Translations under genes and position numbers: made by a program | Shown here: positions 1 to 7,709 of the stretch, in pieces | How positions within the stretch are numbered: position 1 is the stretch's first letter | How the letters are laid out: each line of letters opens with the position of its first letter | Assembly: GCF_018613695.1 (NCBI RefSeq) | Contig: NZ_JAGGPR010000005.1 | Span: 679,571 to 743,570 of the forward strand | DNA length: 64,000 nucleotides | Source of the DNA: Arthrobacter sp. ISL-95 | Lineage (GTDB): Bacteria; Actinomycetota; Actinomycetes; Actinomycetales; Micrococcaceae | Direction: 5' to 3' | The notes under the pieces: model-generated | What the model saw: the letters and a program-made list of their open reading frames with translations, nothing else | Told to the model about the DNA's origin: nothing | Databases searched by the model: none

Positions 1-149
1 TAGTGCTCGATCATGCCCCGTTCGTCGTCACTCACGGCGTCCAAGGCGTAGATTTCCGCGAGCTCAAGGACGCGGCCCTCGGCGAGGTCTGTAGCGATGT
101 CGTTGGCAAACATTTTGCGGATAAAGCCTCCACTGACGTTTTCACTCAT
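1..149 (-). CDS. Anti-sigma-K factor (RskA-like), N-terminal part, truncated by window edge
   Basis: Only about 49 N-terminal residues are in the window; the gene continues beyond base 1. The start ATG at 149 lies just after the sigK-like stop (151-153), so the two genes are co-transcribed. The visible segment (LAEIYALDAVSDDE) matches the N-terminal anti-sigma helix of the RskA/anti-sigma-K family, which binds the sigma factor at the membrane. The membrane segment and extracytoplasmic domain would lie outside the window. Identification rests on this short motif plus its position directly after an ECF sigma factor. Confidence 0.75.
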   Translation of the reverse strand, partial: MSENVSGGFIRKMFANDIATDLAEGRVLELAEIYALDAVSDDERGMIEH

Positions 150-150
150 A

Positions 151-756
151 TCAACCCACCCCCAGGCAAATCTTCAGGCGCAATAGTCCATCACGGATGC
201 GGGATTTAATGGTGGGGACAGCGGCACCGAGATGCTCGGCGACTTCCCGGTAGGTCAATCCGCCGTAGTAAGCGAGTCGGACGGATTCGCGCTGCGTGTC
301 TGTCAGCGTACCGAGGCATCGGCTGACAGCTTCGGCTTCCAGGTTGGTATCGGCTTCCTCCGCCACAAGGTCCCGGTCCGGGTCTTGGCTTGCTGCGCCG
401 TACTTGGCTTCGCGGTCAGTTGCCGCTTGCACGGAGCGGACGCGGTCTATGGCGCGCCGGTGGGCGATGGTCATGAGCCAGGCCAGCGGTGTCCCTGCGG
501 TGCGGTCAAACTTGGCGGCACCCTGCCAGACCTGGAGATAAACCTCCTGGGTGGCGTCCTCGCTGAGGTCGGCGTCTATCAGGACGCGCCGGGCCATACC
601 AAAGACACGCCGCGAGGTGAGTCGATAGAACTCGGCGAATGCCTGCTGGTCGCCTGCTGCCACGAGTTCGAGCAAGGTGGCAAGCTGCGAATTCAGATCA
701 GTCGCAGAGCCGGTAGCTTCGAAGACCGGGGGGCCGGGATTGTTGGGGATGTCCAT
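151..756 (-). CDS. sigK: ECF RNA polymerase sigma factor, SigK family
   Basis: This 201-aa protein is a group IV (ECF) sigma factor that directs RNA polymerase to stress promoters. Region 2 is visible around residues 35-105 (LSEDATQEVYLQVWQ, then a helix with WLMTIAHRRAIDRVRS). Region 4 with its helix-turn-helix lies near the C-terminus (YREVAEHLGAAVPTIKSRI). The ATG at 756 is chosen because it gives the usual family length; reading further upstream to 867 adds an unconserved Arg-rich stretch. The following gene encodes the matching anti-sigma factor, so activity is probably controlled by release from that membrane protein. SigK rather than another ECF class is inferred from the partner and overall similarity. 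Confidence 0.85.
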   Translation of the reverse strand: MDIPNNPGPPVFEATGSATDLNSQLATLLELVAAGDQQAFAEFYRLTSRRVFGMARRVLIDADLSEDATQEVYLQVWQGAAKFDRTAGTPLAWLMTIAHRRAIDRVRSVQAATDREAKYGAASQDPDRDLVAEEADTNLEAEAVSRCLGTLTDTQRESVRLAYYGGLTYREVAEHLGAAVPTIKSRIRDGLLRLKICLGVG

Positions 757-944
757 CACCGTCCAGCATATGTCGTCCCGTTTGAAACCGGCAGCATCAC
801 GGGATTGCGTCGACAGCGCGGCGGTGCAGCGGCGTGTCGTCATCACCCTGGCCTGCAGCGCGCTCACGTAGGCTCCCTCAACGAATGTCCAAGGCAGGAA
901 TTGTCCTGCATAGGGTATTCGGTGCTGCGGCGCCGTTGGATGGG

Positions 945-1412
945 CTACACCTTGGCGCCGGCAAATCCGTTCTGCCGCCAGGCTTCAAAGACCGCGATTG
1001 ATGCAGCATTGGCCAGGTTGAGGGAGCGAAGAGAAGGCTTCATGGGAAGGCGCACACGGGCGGTGACGTGCGGATCCTGTTTGAGCCAGTCCGGCAGGCC
1101 CACGGATTCGGGCCCGAACATCAGGACGTCGCCCTCGCGGTAGCTGATGTCCGTATAGGAGGTCTCACCGTCGGAGGTGTAGGCGAAAACCCGTTCCGGC
1201 TTGAGCGCAGCCCACGCAGCGTCGATGTCCTTATGGACAGTAACTACGGCCAGATCGTGGTAATCGAGACCCGCGCGTCGCAGCTTGGCATCGGAAAAAT
1301 CAAAGCCGAGGGGCTCCACCAAGTGAAGCTCGGCCCCCGTAATGGCGGCTAAGCGGATGGCATTGCCCGTATTGCCCGGGATTTCTGGAGTGTGGAAGAG
1401 GATGCGGAACAC
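945..1412 (-). CDS. trmL: tRNA (cytidine(34)-2'-O)-methyltransferase TrmL (SPOUT family)
   Basis: This 155-aa protein has the size of E. coli TrmL and should 2'-O-methylate the wobble nucleotide of certain tRNA-Leu species using S-adenosylmethionine. The SPOUT motifs are present: PEIPGNTGNAIRLAA near residues 9-23, VLMFGPESVGLP near 95-107, and the knot motif RSLNLANAASIAVFEAWRQ near the C-terminus. Translation starts with GTG at 1412. There is no Shine-Dalgarno, but a TAAGAT hexamer (1419-1424, minus strand) ends 6 nt before the GTG, consistent with a leaderless mRNA. It stands alone between sigK and the J-domain gene. Confidence 0.9.
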   Translation of the reverse strand: MFRILFHTPEIPGNTGNAIRLAAITGAELHLVEPLGFDFSDAKLRRAGLDYHDLAVVTVHKDIDAAWAALKPERVFAYTSDGETSYTDISYREGDVLMFGPESVGLPDWLKQDPHVTARVRLPMKPSLRSLNLANAASIAVFEAWRQNGFAGAKV

Positions 1413-1462
1413 TGTCCCATCTTAGTCAGCCCCGCACCGACTGACCGCCGCGTGCATACGGC

Positions 1463-2407
1463 CTAGTGCATTCCGCGCAGCAGTCTCGCCATGACAGGCA
1501 CCACAACGGTGTTTGGTGCGGGCCCCGAACTGAGGAACTGCTTCAGTCCCCTCACCAGCCCGGCGGCGTTGACAACCTCCACTGCATTGGTGCTGGACTG
1601 ACCCTTGCCGTATTGGTCAATGACAGGTTCGTGAAGATTTCCGTCAGGGCTATGAAGGACCACCCATCCAGTGACATTGAGTTCGGGAAACAGATCCTGC
1701 ATATGCCGGACGATGAGGGCGAGCTGTGGAGGAGCCACCGAACGCCCGCCGTGCCGCAGCGAGTGGCCGTCCCATGCGTAGGCGCCTTTAGGCAGCAGCA
1801 TGGAACCGACCAATGCCAGCCGATACCCGGACAGGACTGCGTGATCGATGTGGTTGTTGTCCGACGGCGAGCGCAGCCCATTGATCAGCCGTGCTGCGGG
1901 TATGGCGGTCAGCACTTGCCGGCTGATGAGCTGGACTGTGCGCATTTCGCGCTGGATGCGGGCCTCGGCGCCGAATATGCCCCGTTTCCGCGGGAGGCCG
2001 TGGACTTGTTGGGCCGCTTCCGCCGCTGAGATGAGCGGAACCTCATTGGGATCGTCGAAGGCAGGAACATAGACCGCGGGGTCGCCGGCAGTGTTGCGCT
2101 GGGCTTGGGGTCGTTTGACGTTTGTTGTTGCGGAAGGGCCCGGGGCTGCGGTTCCTGTGTAATCGCCGGGCCGAGGCTGGCTCACGCCGGAGGCGCCGCG
2201 GGCGTACTTTCGGTCGTAGTCGGCCCTGCGTTGGGGATCTATAAGAGTTTCGTACGCGAGGGTCACACGCCGGAACATCTCCGCTTCTCCGCCGTGATCG
2301 GGGTGGGCTTTCCGGGCAGCCTTGCGGTAGGCCACTTTGATCTCTTTGTCCGTAGCGTTAACGGAAACGCGGAGAACCTGATAGTGCGAACTGCTGCCCT
2401 CGGCCAA
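1463..2407 (-). CDS. J-domain (DnaJ-like) protein with unassigned C-terminal region
   Basis: The 314-aa protein has an N-terminal J domain (about residues 6-68) with the HPD tripeptide at 35-37 that stimulates Hsp70 ATPase. There is no Gly/Phe-rich region or cysteine zinc finger, so it is a type III co-chaperone, not DnaJ itself. Residues 70-120 are a polar linker. The C-terminal part (about 130-314) has the pattern NNHIDHAVLSGYRLALVGSM followed by YAWDG, which loosely resembles the core of a NERD (nuclease-related) domain; this is tentative. The start is TTG at 2407, with AGAAGG 8 nt upstream. The client is unknown. Confidence 0.75.
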   Translation of the reverse strand: MAEGSSSHYQVLRVSVNATDKEIKVAYRKAARKAHPDHGGEAEMFRRVTLAYETLIDPQRRADYDRKYARGASGVSQPRPGDYTGTAAPGPSATTNVKRPQAQRNTAGDPAVYVPAFDDPNEVPLISAAEAAQQVHGLPRKRGIFGAEARIQREMRTVQLISRQVLTAIPAARLINGLRSPSDNNHIDHAVLSGYRLALVGSMLLPKGAYAWDGHSLRHGGRSVAPPQLALIVRHMQDLFPELNVTGWVVLHSPDGNLHEPVIDQYGKGQSSTNAVEVVNAAGLVRGLKQFLSSGPAPNTVVVPVMARLLRGMH

Positions 2408-2529
2408 GCACGGGCCCTTCTCTGTGACGTGGTCGCGCTTCTGGAGAGGCGCGGTACTGGCAAGTTTATCCAGCCCCTATGTGAACGTCGGTAACGGGGC
2501 GGGTGGTTCCCGCTGGCATAATTCAGGCT

Positions 2530-3456
2530 GTGAAACCTCCGGCGGCCGAGAACGCTTCCAGCGCGCCGATGAAAATCGCTGTTGCCCTTAATCCTGCGGC
2601 TTCTTTTGGTCGTACGCGCAATGCCGGGCACCTAGCCGCAGAATTCATCCGCGCCGCCGGGTGGGACGTCGTCGTACTTGAAGCGGAAAACTACGACGCC
2701 CTGCGGAGATCGGTGGATCGGATGCTGGCAACCGGGGTGGAGGCGTTGGTTGTGGTGGGTGGCGACGGCATGGTTCACCTTGGCGTCAATGCGCTCGCGG
2801 GGCTGGATATGCCACTGGGCATCGTTCCCGCCGGGACAGGCAACGACGTCGCCCGGCTGTTGGCTTTACCACTGAACGACCCTGGGGCCGCGTGCGGCCG
2901 ATTGCTGGATGCGCTGGAGACCGGCGGGCGCAGGATCGACGCCGGCAGGGTCATCGCGGGTGGTAAGACCACGTACTTTGCAGGCGTCCTCTCCGCCGGG
3001 TTTGATGCAGCCGTCAACGAGCGGGCCAATTCGTGGAGCTGGCCCCGCGGAAAGAGCCGTTACAACCTTGCGATGGTCCGGGAGTTGGGCTCTTTTCGCC
3101 GGATTACATATACCGTTACTGCCGATGATGTGACTTGGCGTCAGCCGGCCTTGCTCATCTCGTTGGCCAACGGGCAGTCCATTGGCGGGGGCATGAAGAT
3201 CACCCCTGAGGCGGTACCCGACGACGGCTGGCTGGACATGTTTATGGTGAAGCCTCTGTCCAGACTCCGTTTCCTTGCCGTGTTTCCCAAGGTATTCGCC
3301 GGAAAGCACACCGGCCACCCAGCCGTGGAAATCAGGCGCGTCCGGAAAGTGCGTTTGGAGGCCGAAGGGGTGGTGGCCTACGCGGACGGCGAGCGCATCG
3401 CTGAATTGCCGGTTGACGTGGACGTGGTTCCTGCGGGTTTGTGGGTTCTGGCCTAA
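2530..3456 (+). CDS. Diacylglycerol kinase catalytic-domain lipid kinase (YegS/DgkB family)
   Basis: The protein (308 aa from GTG 2530; 295 aa from ATG 2569) belongs to the diacylglycerol/sphingosine kinase catalytic family, which phosphorylates lipid hydroxyls with ATP. The nucleotide motif VVVGGDGMVHLGVNALAG and the glycine loop PAGTGNDVAR are both present in the N-terminal half. The C-terminal half contains the family's IGGGMKITP and VEIRRVRKVRLEAEG elements. The actual lipid substrate (diacylglycerol, or an isoprenoid or glycolipid) cannot be read from sequence. GTG 2530 is favoured because CATAAT (2517-2522) ends 7 nt upstream and no Shine-Dalgarno precedes either candidate; ATG 2569 remains possible. 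Confidence 0.85.
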   Translation: MKPPAAENASSAPMKIAVALNPAASFGRTRNAGHLAAEFIRAAGWDVVVLEAENYDALRRSVDRMLATGVEALVVVGGDGMVHLGVNALAGLDMPLGIVPAGTGNDVARLLALPLNDPGAACGRLLDALETGGRRIDAGRVIAGGKTTYFAGVLSAGFDAAVNERANSWSWPRGKSRYNLAMVRELGSFRRITYTVTADDVTWRQPALLISLANGQSIGGGMKITPEAVPDDGWLDMFMVKPLSRLRFLAVFPKVFAGKHTGHPAVEIRRVRKVRLEAEGVVAYADGERIAELPVDVDVVPAGLWVLA

Positions 3457-3611
3457 CGGGTGTCCCCAACCCTGCGTCCTCCGCGCTGTCGGAGTCCTCT
3501 CTGCCGCGGGCAGCTAGACTCGATCGCGGTGACAGGCAGCGGGGAAGCGCGCTGTGAGTCGGTCGGTGCGGTTCCGACACCATAATTCAGACCAGACGGC
3601 AAGGAGACAAA

Positions 3612-4283
3612 GTGGCGAGCAACGTTCGACGGCGACTGGCCGGCTTGGTTGCCGGCGGAGCTGCTGGTGTCCTGCTGGCTGGCTGCAGCGTCAACGTTCC
3701 TGATCCTGCTGCGCCTAAACCGTCGCCGTCGGTGTCGACGCTTGCTACTCCCACCGTTACTCCAGGACATGACGCGGCCGCGGTGGCTGCGAAGGACTTG
3801 CCTCTCGCTGCAGGGGGCACCTTGGCCCCGGGTGAGCCTGTGACGGTTTCCTCGCGATTGGAGGAGGTTCCCGGGTGGTCGGTGGTTCACTCCGCACAGC
3901 AGGGCGAGAACCGGTATAAGAAGGCGGACGGGTGCACGTTCGTAGTCCGCGTCAGTGTGAATCAGGGCCCGCTGGTGGTGGCAGGCGATGACGCTGCGTC
4001 AACCAAGGAATTGTTTAACTACCTCAACGCCGGTGCACTGGAGGGCCTGAAACCGGCGTCGTTGCGTTGGGGAGAAGGATCGGACAAGCCACAACACAGT
4101 GTGGAGTTCCTTGGCCTGGAGTCTTCAGCAGCATCCGGCGGTAAGCCGGCAGTTGTCTTGGCCAGGTTGTTTAGTGCTCCCGCGTCGTCGGTGTATGTTT
4201 CCCTGTCGTGCCCGGATGACGCCACATTGAATGCTGCGCGCGCAGAGGCCATGGCCCGGCTCGTCGTGGTCCCGCCGTCCTGA
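3612..4283 (+). CDS. Secreted lipoprotein of unknown function
   Basis: This 223-aa protein begins with a twin-charged lipoprotein signal (RRR near residues 6-8, hydrophobic stretch 9-24) and a clear lipobox, VLLAGC, with the acylated cysteine at residue 25. A Pro/Thr/Ser-rich linker follows (26-55), then a globular region that seems to carry two cysteines (CTFVVRV and SLSCPDDATL). The start is GTG 3612, with AGGAG (3602-3606) upstream. It should be anchored to the outer face of the membrane. I do not recognise the family; no operon partner is evident. Confidence 0.75.
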   Translation: MASNVRRRLAGLVAGGAAGVLLAGCSVNVPDPAAPKPSPSVSTLATPTVTPGHDAAAVAAKDLPLAAGGTLAPGEPVTVSSRLEEVPGWSVVHSAQQGENRYKKADGCTFVVRVSVNQGPLVVAGDDAASTKELFNYLNAGALEGLKPASLRWGEGSDKPQHSVEFLGLESSAASGGKPAVVLARLFSAPASSVYVSLSCPDDATLNAARAEAMARLVVVPPS

Positions 4284-4308
4284 TCATGCCATTGCGTGAG
4301 GCCACCAG

Positions 4309-4333
4309 CTAAAGTAACGATTTGTATTTTTAG
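4309..4333. promoter_or_regulatory. Candidate operator CTAAA-N15-TTTAG of the SufR-like regulator
   Basis: An inverted repeat with 5-bp arms (CTAAA / TTTAG) and exactly 15 bp between them ends 15 bp before the ATG of the downstream regulator. The same element with identical spacing lies upstream of the flavoprotein gene at 7563-7587. Half-site centres are 20 bp apart, about two helical turns, as expected for a dimeric winged-helix protein. The element probably overlaps the promoter, suggesting autoregulation. This assignment is inference. Confidence 0.5.
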
Positions 4334-4348
4334 AGCTAACGTGAAGGT

Positions 4349-5029
4349 ATGGCTGCCTTTGACCTTCCATGGATCCGGAATCTCGTAGCGGTCGCTTCCT
4401 TGGGCGATGAGAATCGCCGCAAGCTGTACGGATACGTTCTGGGGGCGGGGCACGCGGTAGGTCGGGACGAAGCTGCCTCAGCGCTTGAGCTGCCCCGCAG
4501 TTCGGTGTCCTTCCACTTGGACCGCTTGGTTCGTGAAGGACTCTTACGGACCGATTTCAGGAAGCCGCCTGAGAGAACAGGGCCAGGGTCGGGGCGGCCA
4601 TCAAAGCTCTACAGCCCGGTGGTGGACGAAATTGGAGTCTCCATCCCCGAGAGGCATTACGACCTCGCCGGCCACATCCTGGCAGCGGCCCTCAAGAGCG
4701 CCAGCGATGGCGCCTCCGTTGCGGCAGCCCTTCATGACGTTGCTGCGCTTAAGGGAAGCGAGCTGGGAAGATCCGGTGATTTCACGGGTGTGCTTCGGGA
4801 CCTCGGATACGAACCCGTAGCAGACGCCGCCGGGGGATACCGCCTGCGCAATTGTCCGTTCCACCGGTTGTCGCAGGACCACGAGGAAGTGGTGTGCGCC
4901 ATGAATGGCGCCTTCCTCACCGGTGCTGCGAGGACATCCGGACTCAGCGCCGACAGTGTGGTGCCGGATCCCGACCACGGCCCGGGGCATTGTTGCGCAC
5001 GCATCGCCGCCCCCAAGCATGACTCCTGA
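4349..5029 (+). CDS. Winged-helix regulator of the SufR/COG2345 type with C-terminal cysteines
   Basis: The 226-aa protein has an N-terminal ArsR/MarR-like winged helix (residues 15-75; recognition helix near LPRSSVSFHLDRLVREGLL) and the family hallmark GRPSKLYSP (82-90). The C-terminal half carries Cys169 (RNCPFHR), Cys183 (VVCAMN) and Cys215-Cys216 (GHCCARI). This layout is that of COG2345 regulators such as SufR, where cysteines bind an Fe-S cluster or metal. The next gene is a cysteine desulfurase, which fits an Fe-S or sulfur-status sensor. GAAGG (4343-4347) lies close to the ATG, and the CTAAA-N15-TTTAG palindrome lies just upstream. The ligand is inferred, not shown. Confidence 0.75.
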   Translation: MAAFDLPWIRNLVAVASLGDENRRKLYGYVLGAGHAVGRDEAASALELPRSSVSFHLDRLVREGLLRTDFRKPPERTGPGSGRPSKLYSPVVDEIGVSIPERHYDLAGHILAAALKSASDGASVAAALHDVAALKGSELGRSGDFTGVLRDLGYEPVADAAGGYRLRNCPFHRLSQDHEEVVCAMNGAFLTGAARTSGLSADSVVPDPDHGPGHCCARIAAPKHDS

Positions 5030-5060
5030 GTGCCCGGCGCCGCTCTAATTACTGCGTCGG

Positions 5061-5075
5061 TAGAATGAGAGGGTG
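5061..5075 (+). promoter_or_regulatory. Candidate leaderless promoter -10 and GTG start of the cysteine desulfurase
   Basis: TAGAAT at 5061-5066 is followed by 6 nt and then the GTG start codon at 5073. A transcript starting 6-7 nt after this hexamer would begin at the start codon. No separate Shine-Dalgarno is present at usable spacing. A convincing -35 box was not found. Confidence 0.45.
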
Positions 5076-6305
5076 CCTGTATACCTTGACCATGCTGCAA
5101 CCACGCCCCTGTCGGCAGAAGCGCTCGCCGTCATGACGCGCGAGCTGGCACGGACGGGTAACCCTTCGTCATTGCACGGTGCAGGTCGCCGAGCCAGGCG
5201 GGCAGTAGAGGACGCCCGGGAGACGCTTGCGGCTGCAGCCGGGGCGCATCCATCCGAGGTCATTTTCACCTCCGGCGGTACCGAAGCTGACAACCTGGCA
5301 GTCAAGGGACTTTATTGGGCCAGGCGGGACGAGAACCCTCGCCGGAGGCGCATCCTGTGCTCCGCCGTCGAGCATCATGCGGTCATGGATACCGTCGAAT
5401 GGCTTGAAAAGCATGAAGGTGCAGACGTTGTGTGGCTTCCCGTAGATGGCGAAGGGAAGGTCCGGCTCGAAGCAGTCAGGCAGGAAATCGAACGCGACCC
5501 CCAATCGGTAGCGTTGGTCACCGTGATGTGGGCCAACAATGAGGTCGGCACCATTCAGCCCGTTATGGAGATCGTGGAGCTGGCCAAAACGCACGGAATT
5601 CCGGTTCACTCGGACGCCGTTCAGGCCTTCGGATCGATCCCTGTGGATTTCCGGGGCTCCGGACTCTCCGCGATGTCCGTCTCAGGGCATAAGCTTGGCG
5701 GTCCCGTGGGGGTCGGGGCCCTTTTCCTGGGGCGGGCAGTGAAGCTGACGCCGGTTCAGCACGGCGGTGGCCAGGAGCGTGATGTGCGTTCGGGAACGCT
5801 GGATACCCCCGCAATTGCTGCTTTTGCCGCAGCCGCCGACTCTGTCACTGCAAACCTTGCGGCTGAGCGGGAGCGCCTAAGCACGTTGCGCGAGCGCCTT
5901 ATCAGCGGGGTGCGCGAGTCGGTTCCGGATGCGGTGCTTAGGGGTGCCGCCGGAGACGGGAGGCTGCCGGGAAACGCCCACTTCACGTTCCCTGGTTGCG
6001 AGGGCGACTCGCTGCTCTTTCTTTTGGACCTGGCCGGCGTCGAGTCCTCCACAGGCTCTGCCTGCACGGCCGGGGTGCCCCGGCCTTCACATGTCCTCCT
6101 GGCCATGGGCTTGGATGAGGGCACAGCCCGTGGCGCCCAGCGTTTCACCCTGGGCCACAATTCAACCGATGCGGACGTGGATGTGCTCCTGAAGGCACTT
6201 CCCGACGCGTGCCTGAGGGCGCGGCAGGCAGGAATGGCTGGTCACGAATCCAGCATTCAGACAGCGGCGACCGTAGCCCGGCAAGCCTCGGCGGAGGCTT
6301 TGTAA
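5073..6305 (+). CDS. iscS: Cysteine desulfurase (IscS/NifS family)
   Basis: This 410-aa pyridoxal-phosphate enzyme converts L-cysteine to alanine and delivers persulfide sulfur to acceptors. The PLP lysine is Lys207 in SVSGHKLGGP, preceded by the PLP-contacting HSDAVQAFG segment and the histidine motif AVEHHAVMD (98-106). The catalytic cysteine is Cys331 in SSTGSACTAG, in the longer loop typical of class I (IscS/NifS) enzymes. mnmA lies about 1.4 kb downstream on the same strand, and MnmA needs such a sulfur donor. The same pairing is known in mycobacteria, so tRNA 2-thiolation and Fe-S assembly are the likely uses. The GTG start appears leaderless. Confidence 0.92.
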   Translation: MPVYLDHAATTPLSAEALAVMTRELARTGNPSSLHGAGRRARRAVEDARETLAAAAGAHPSEVIFTSGGTEADNLAVKGLYWARRDENPRRRRILCSAVEHHAVMDTVEWLEKHEGADVVWLPVDGEGKVRLEAVRQEIERDPQSVALVTVMWANNEVGTIQPVMEIVELAKTHGIPVHSDAVQAFGSIPVDFRGSGLSAMSVSGHKLGGPVGVGALFLGRAVKLTPVQHGGGQERDVRSGTLDTPAIAAFAAAADSVTANLAAERERLSTLRERLISGVRESVPDAVLRGAAGDGRLPGNAHFTFPGCEGDSLLFLLDLAGVESSTGSACTAGVPRPSHVLLAMGLDEGTARGAQRFTLGHNSTDADVDVLLKALPDACLRARQAGMAGHESSIQTAATVARQASAEAL

Positions 6306-6314
6306 CAACGTCGT

Positions 6315-7550
6315 CTAGCCGGGTAGAAGCTCGTCGAGCGGCACCCCTGGATCCATCAAATTCCCCTCGTTCACTGGGATTCGGGCCAATATCAAGGCCT
6401 TGATGGCCTTCTGAACTCGGTTCTGGTTGACGCTCATTCCGGCAAGTACCTTGCCTTCCTTCAACCAGAAAGCAATGAAGCTGCCTTCGTCCAGTGAGCC
6501 GCGGATTACCGGTAGGTTTCCCGCAGTCAGCGAAGGAAAGCCTGAGTACTCCATGCTCAAACTGAACTGGTCCGTGAAGAAGTAGGGCACTACATCCAGC
6601 CGGGCGTCCAAGCCCATCATGGACTTGGCTGCCACCTTGCCGCCATTGAGTGCGTTGGCCCAATGTTCGCTGCGATGATGCTCACCGGTAAAGGGGTGGA
6701 GTGCATTGGCGACGTCACCTGCGGCGAGAACGTCCGGCGCGCTGGACCTCAGCCCGGCATCCACCGGAATTCCATTGCGTATGGCAAGCCCTGCGGCTTC
6801 GGCGAGTGCGGTATCCGGTATGACACCAACGGCAATGACGACGACGTCGGCGGGAAGGGTTTCGCCGGTAGTGGTGCGAACCGCCGTCGCCCTGCCGTCC
6901 TGCCCATCAATTCCCGCCGCGCTTGCCCGGAGACGGAAACCAACGCCCTGCTCTTCATGGACCTTCTGGAAATATCTGCCGAGTTCCGGCCCGATGGCGG
7001 CACCCAGGGGAACGTCTTCGAGTCCCAGAAGTGTGACGTCGTTGCCGTAGGCACGGGCTGCTGCTGCCAGTTCCATGCCGATCCACCCGGGCCCGATCAT
7101 TACCACCTTCCGCCCTCCGCCCTTGAGGAGGGACTGAAGTTTCAGACTGTCATCAAGAGTTCGGAAGGTCATGACGCCGTCCAGGTCCGCGCCCTCCAGA
7201 GGGATCGTGCGGGGTCGCGCGCCTGTGGTTAGGAGCAGTTTGGAGTAGTGCAGGTCACGGCCGCTGGCCAGTGTCACCACGTGGGCGACGGGGTCGATCC
7301 GGCTGGCAGGGCCGCCCAGGACGAGCTCTACGTTGTTGTCTCCGTACCAGTCTTCCGGGACCACCAGTGCAGAATCTGCGTCAGCTTTGCCTAGGAGGAG
7401 TTCCTTGGACAGGGGAGGGCGAAGGTACGGCGTTCGGTTTTCGGCGCCCACCAGCGTGACCGCTCCTCCGTAGCCCTCGGCCCGGAGGGTTTTGGCCGCT
7501 GTGGCGCCGGCAAGTCCGCCGCCCAGGATCACCATGCGTTCGTTTTCCAC
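6315..7550 (-). CDS. FAD-dependent NAD(P)H oxidoreductase, ferredoxin-reductase type
   Basis: The 411-aa flavoprotein has an FAD-binding Rossmann motif (ILGGGLAGATAAKTL, near residue 8-22), a second NAD(P)H-binding motif (VMIGPGWIGMELAAAA, near 150-165) and the AAGDVAN FAD motif near residue 275. A C-terminal reductase dimerisation domain follows. This is the arrangement of ferredoxin/rubredoxin reductases that feed electrons to small redox proteins; the partner is not encoded nearby. It reads GTG at 7550, with an alternative ATG at 7535. It is convergent with the desulfurase and separated from it by only 9 bp. Its promoter carries the same CTAAA-N15-TTTAG element as the SufR-like gene, so it is probably controlled by that regulator. 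Confidence 0.88.
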   Translation of the reverse strand: MENERMVILGGGLAGATAAKTLRAEGYGGAVTLVGAENRTPYLRPPLSKELLLGKADADSALVVPEDWYGDNNVELVLGGPASRIDPVAHVVTLASGRDLHYSKLLLTTGARPRTIPLEGADLDGVMTFRTLDDSLKLQSLLKGGGRKVVMIGPGWIGMELAAAARAYGNDVTLLGLEDVPLGAAIGPELGRYFQKVHEEQGVGFRLRASAAGIDGQDGRATAVRTTTGETLPADVVVIAVGVIPDTALAEAAGLAIRNGIPVDAGLRSSAPDVLAAGDVANALHPFTGEHHRSEHWANALNGGKVAAKSMMGLDARLDVVPYFFTDQFSLSMEYSGFPSLTAGNLPVIRGSLDEGSFIAFWLKEGKVLAGMSVNQNRVQKAIKALILARIPVNEGNLMDPGVPLDELLPG

Positions 7551-7559
7551 GTCAGCTCG

Positions 7560-7590
7560 ATTCTAAAACCAGTAATCTCGATTTTAGAAT
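7560..7590. promoter_or_regulatory. Palindromic operator candidate upstream of the flavoprotein gene
   Basis: A perfect 9-bp inverted repeat, ATTCTAAAA-N13-TTTTAGAAT, contains the CTAAA-N15-TTTAG core (7563-7587) also found at 4309-4333. On the minus strand the arm nearest the gene includes TAGAAT, a -10-like hexamer 9 nt from the GTG at 7550. A protein bound here would therefore block the promoter. Assignment to the SufR-like protein is inference. Confidence 0.6.
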
Positions 7591-7709
7591 CACGAACGAG
7601 GCCGGTCAAGGGGTTTCAGGGCAGATGGCCAAGCGGGCTAGAATAGTTGGGCACGCCGGCTGTTTCCAGCCGGATCGGTTGCTCCAACTCCCACAGACAG
7701 AAAGCCAGC

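Noticed and set aside
232..1143. A 303-codon plus-strand open frame
   Set aside because: It is antisense to sigK and trmL, whose protein motifs are clear; the translated product has no recognisable domain. Long antisense frames are common in GC-rich DNA.
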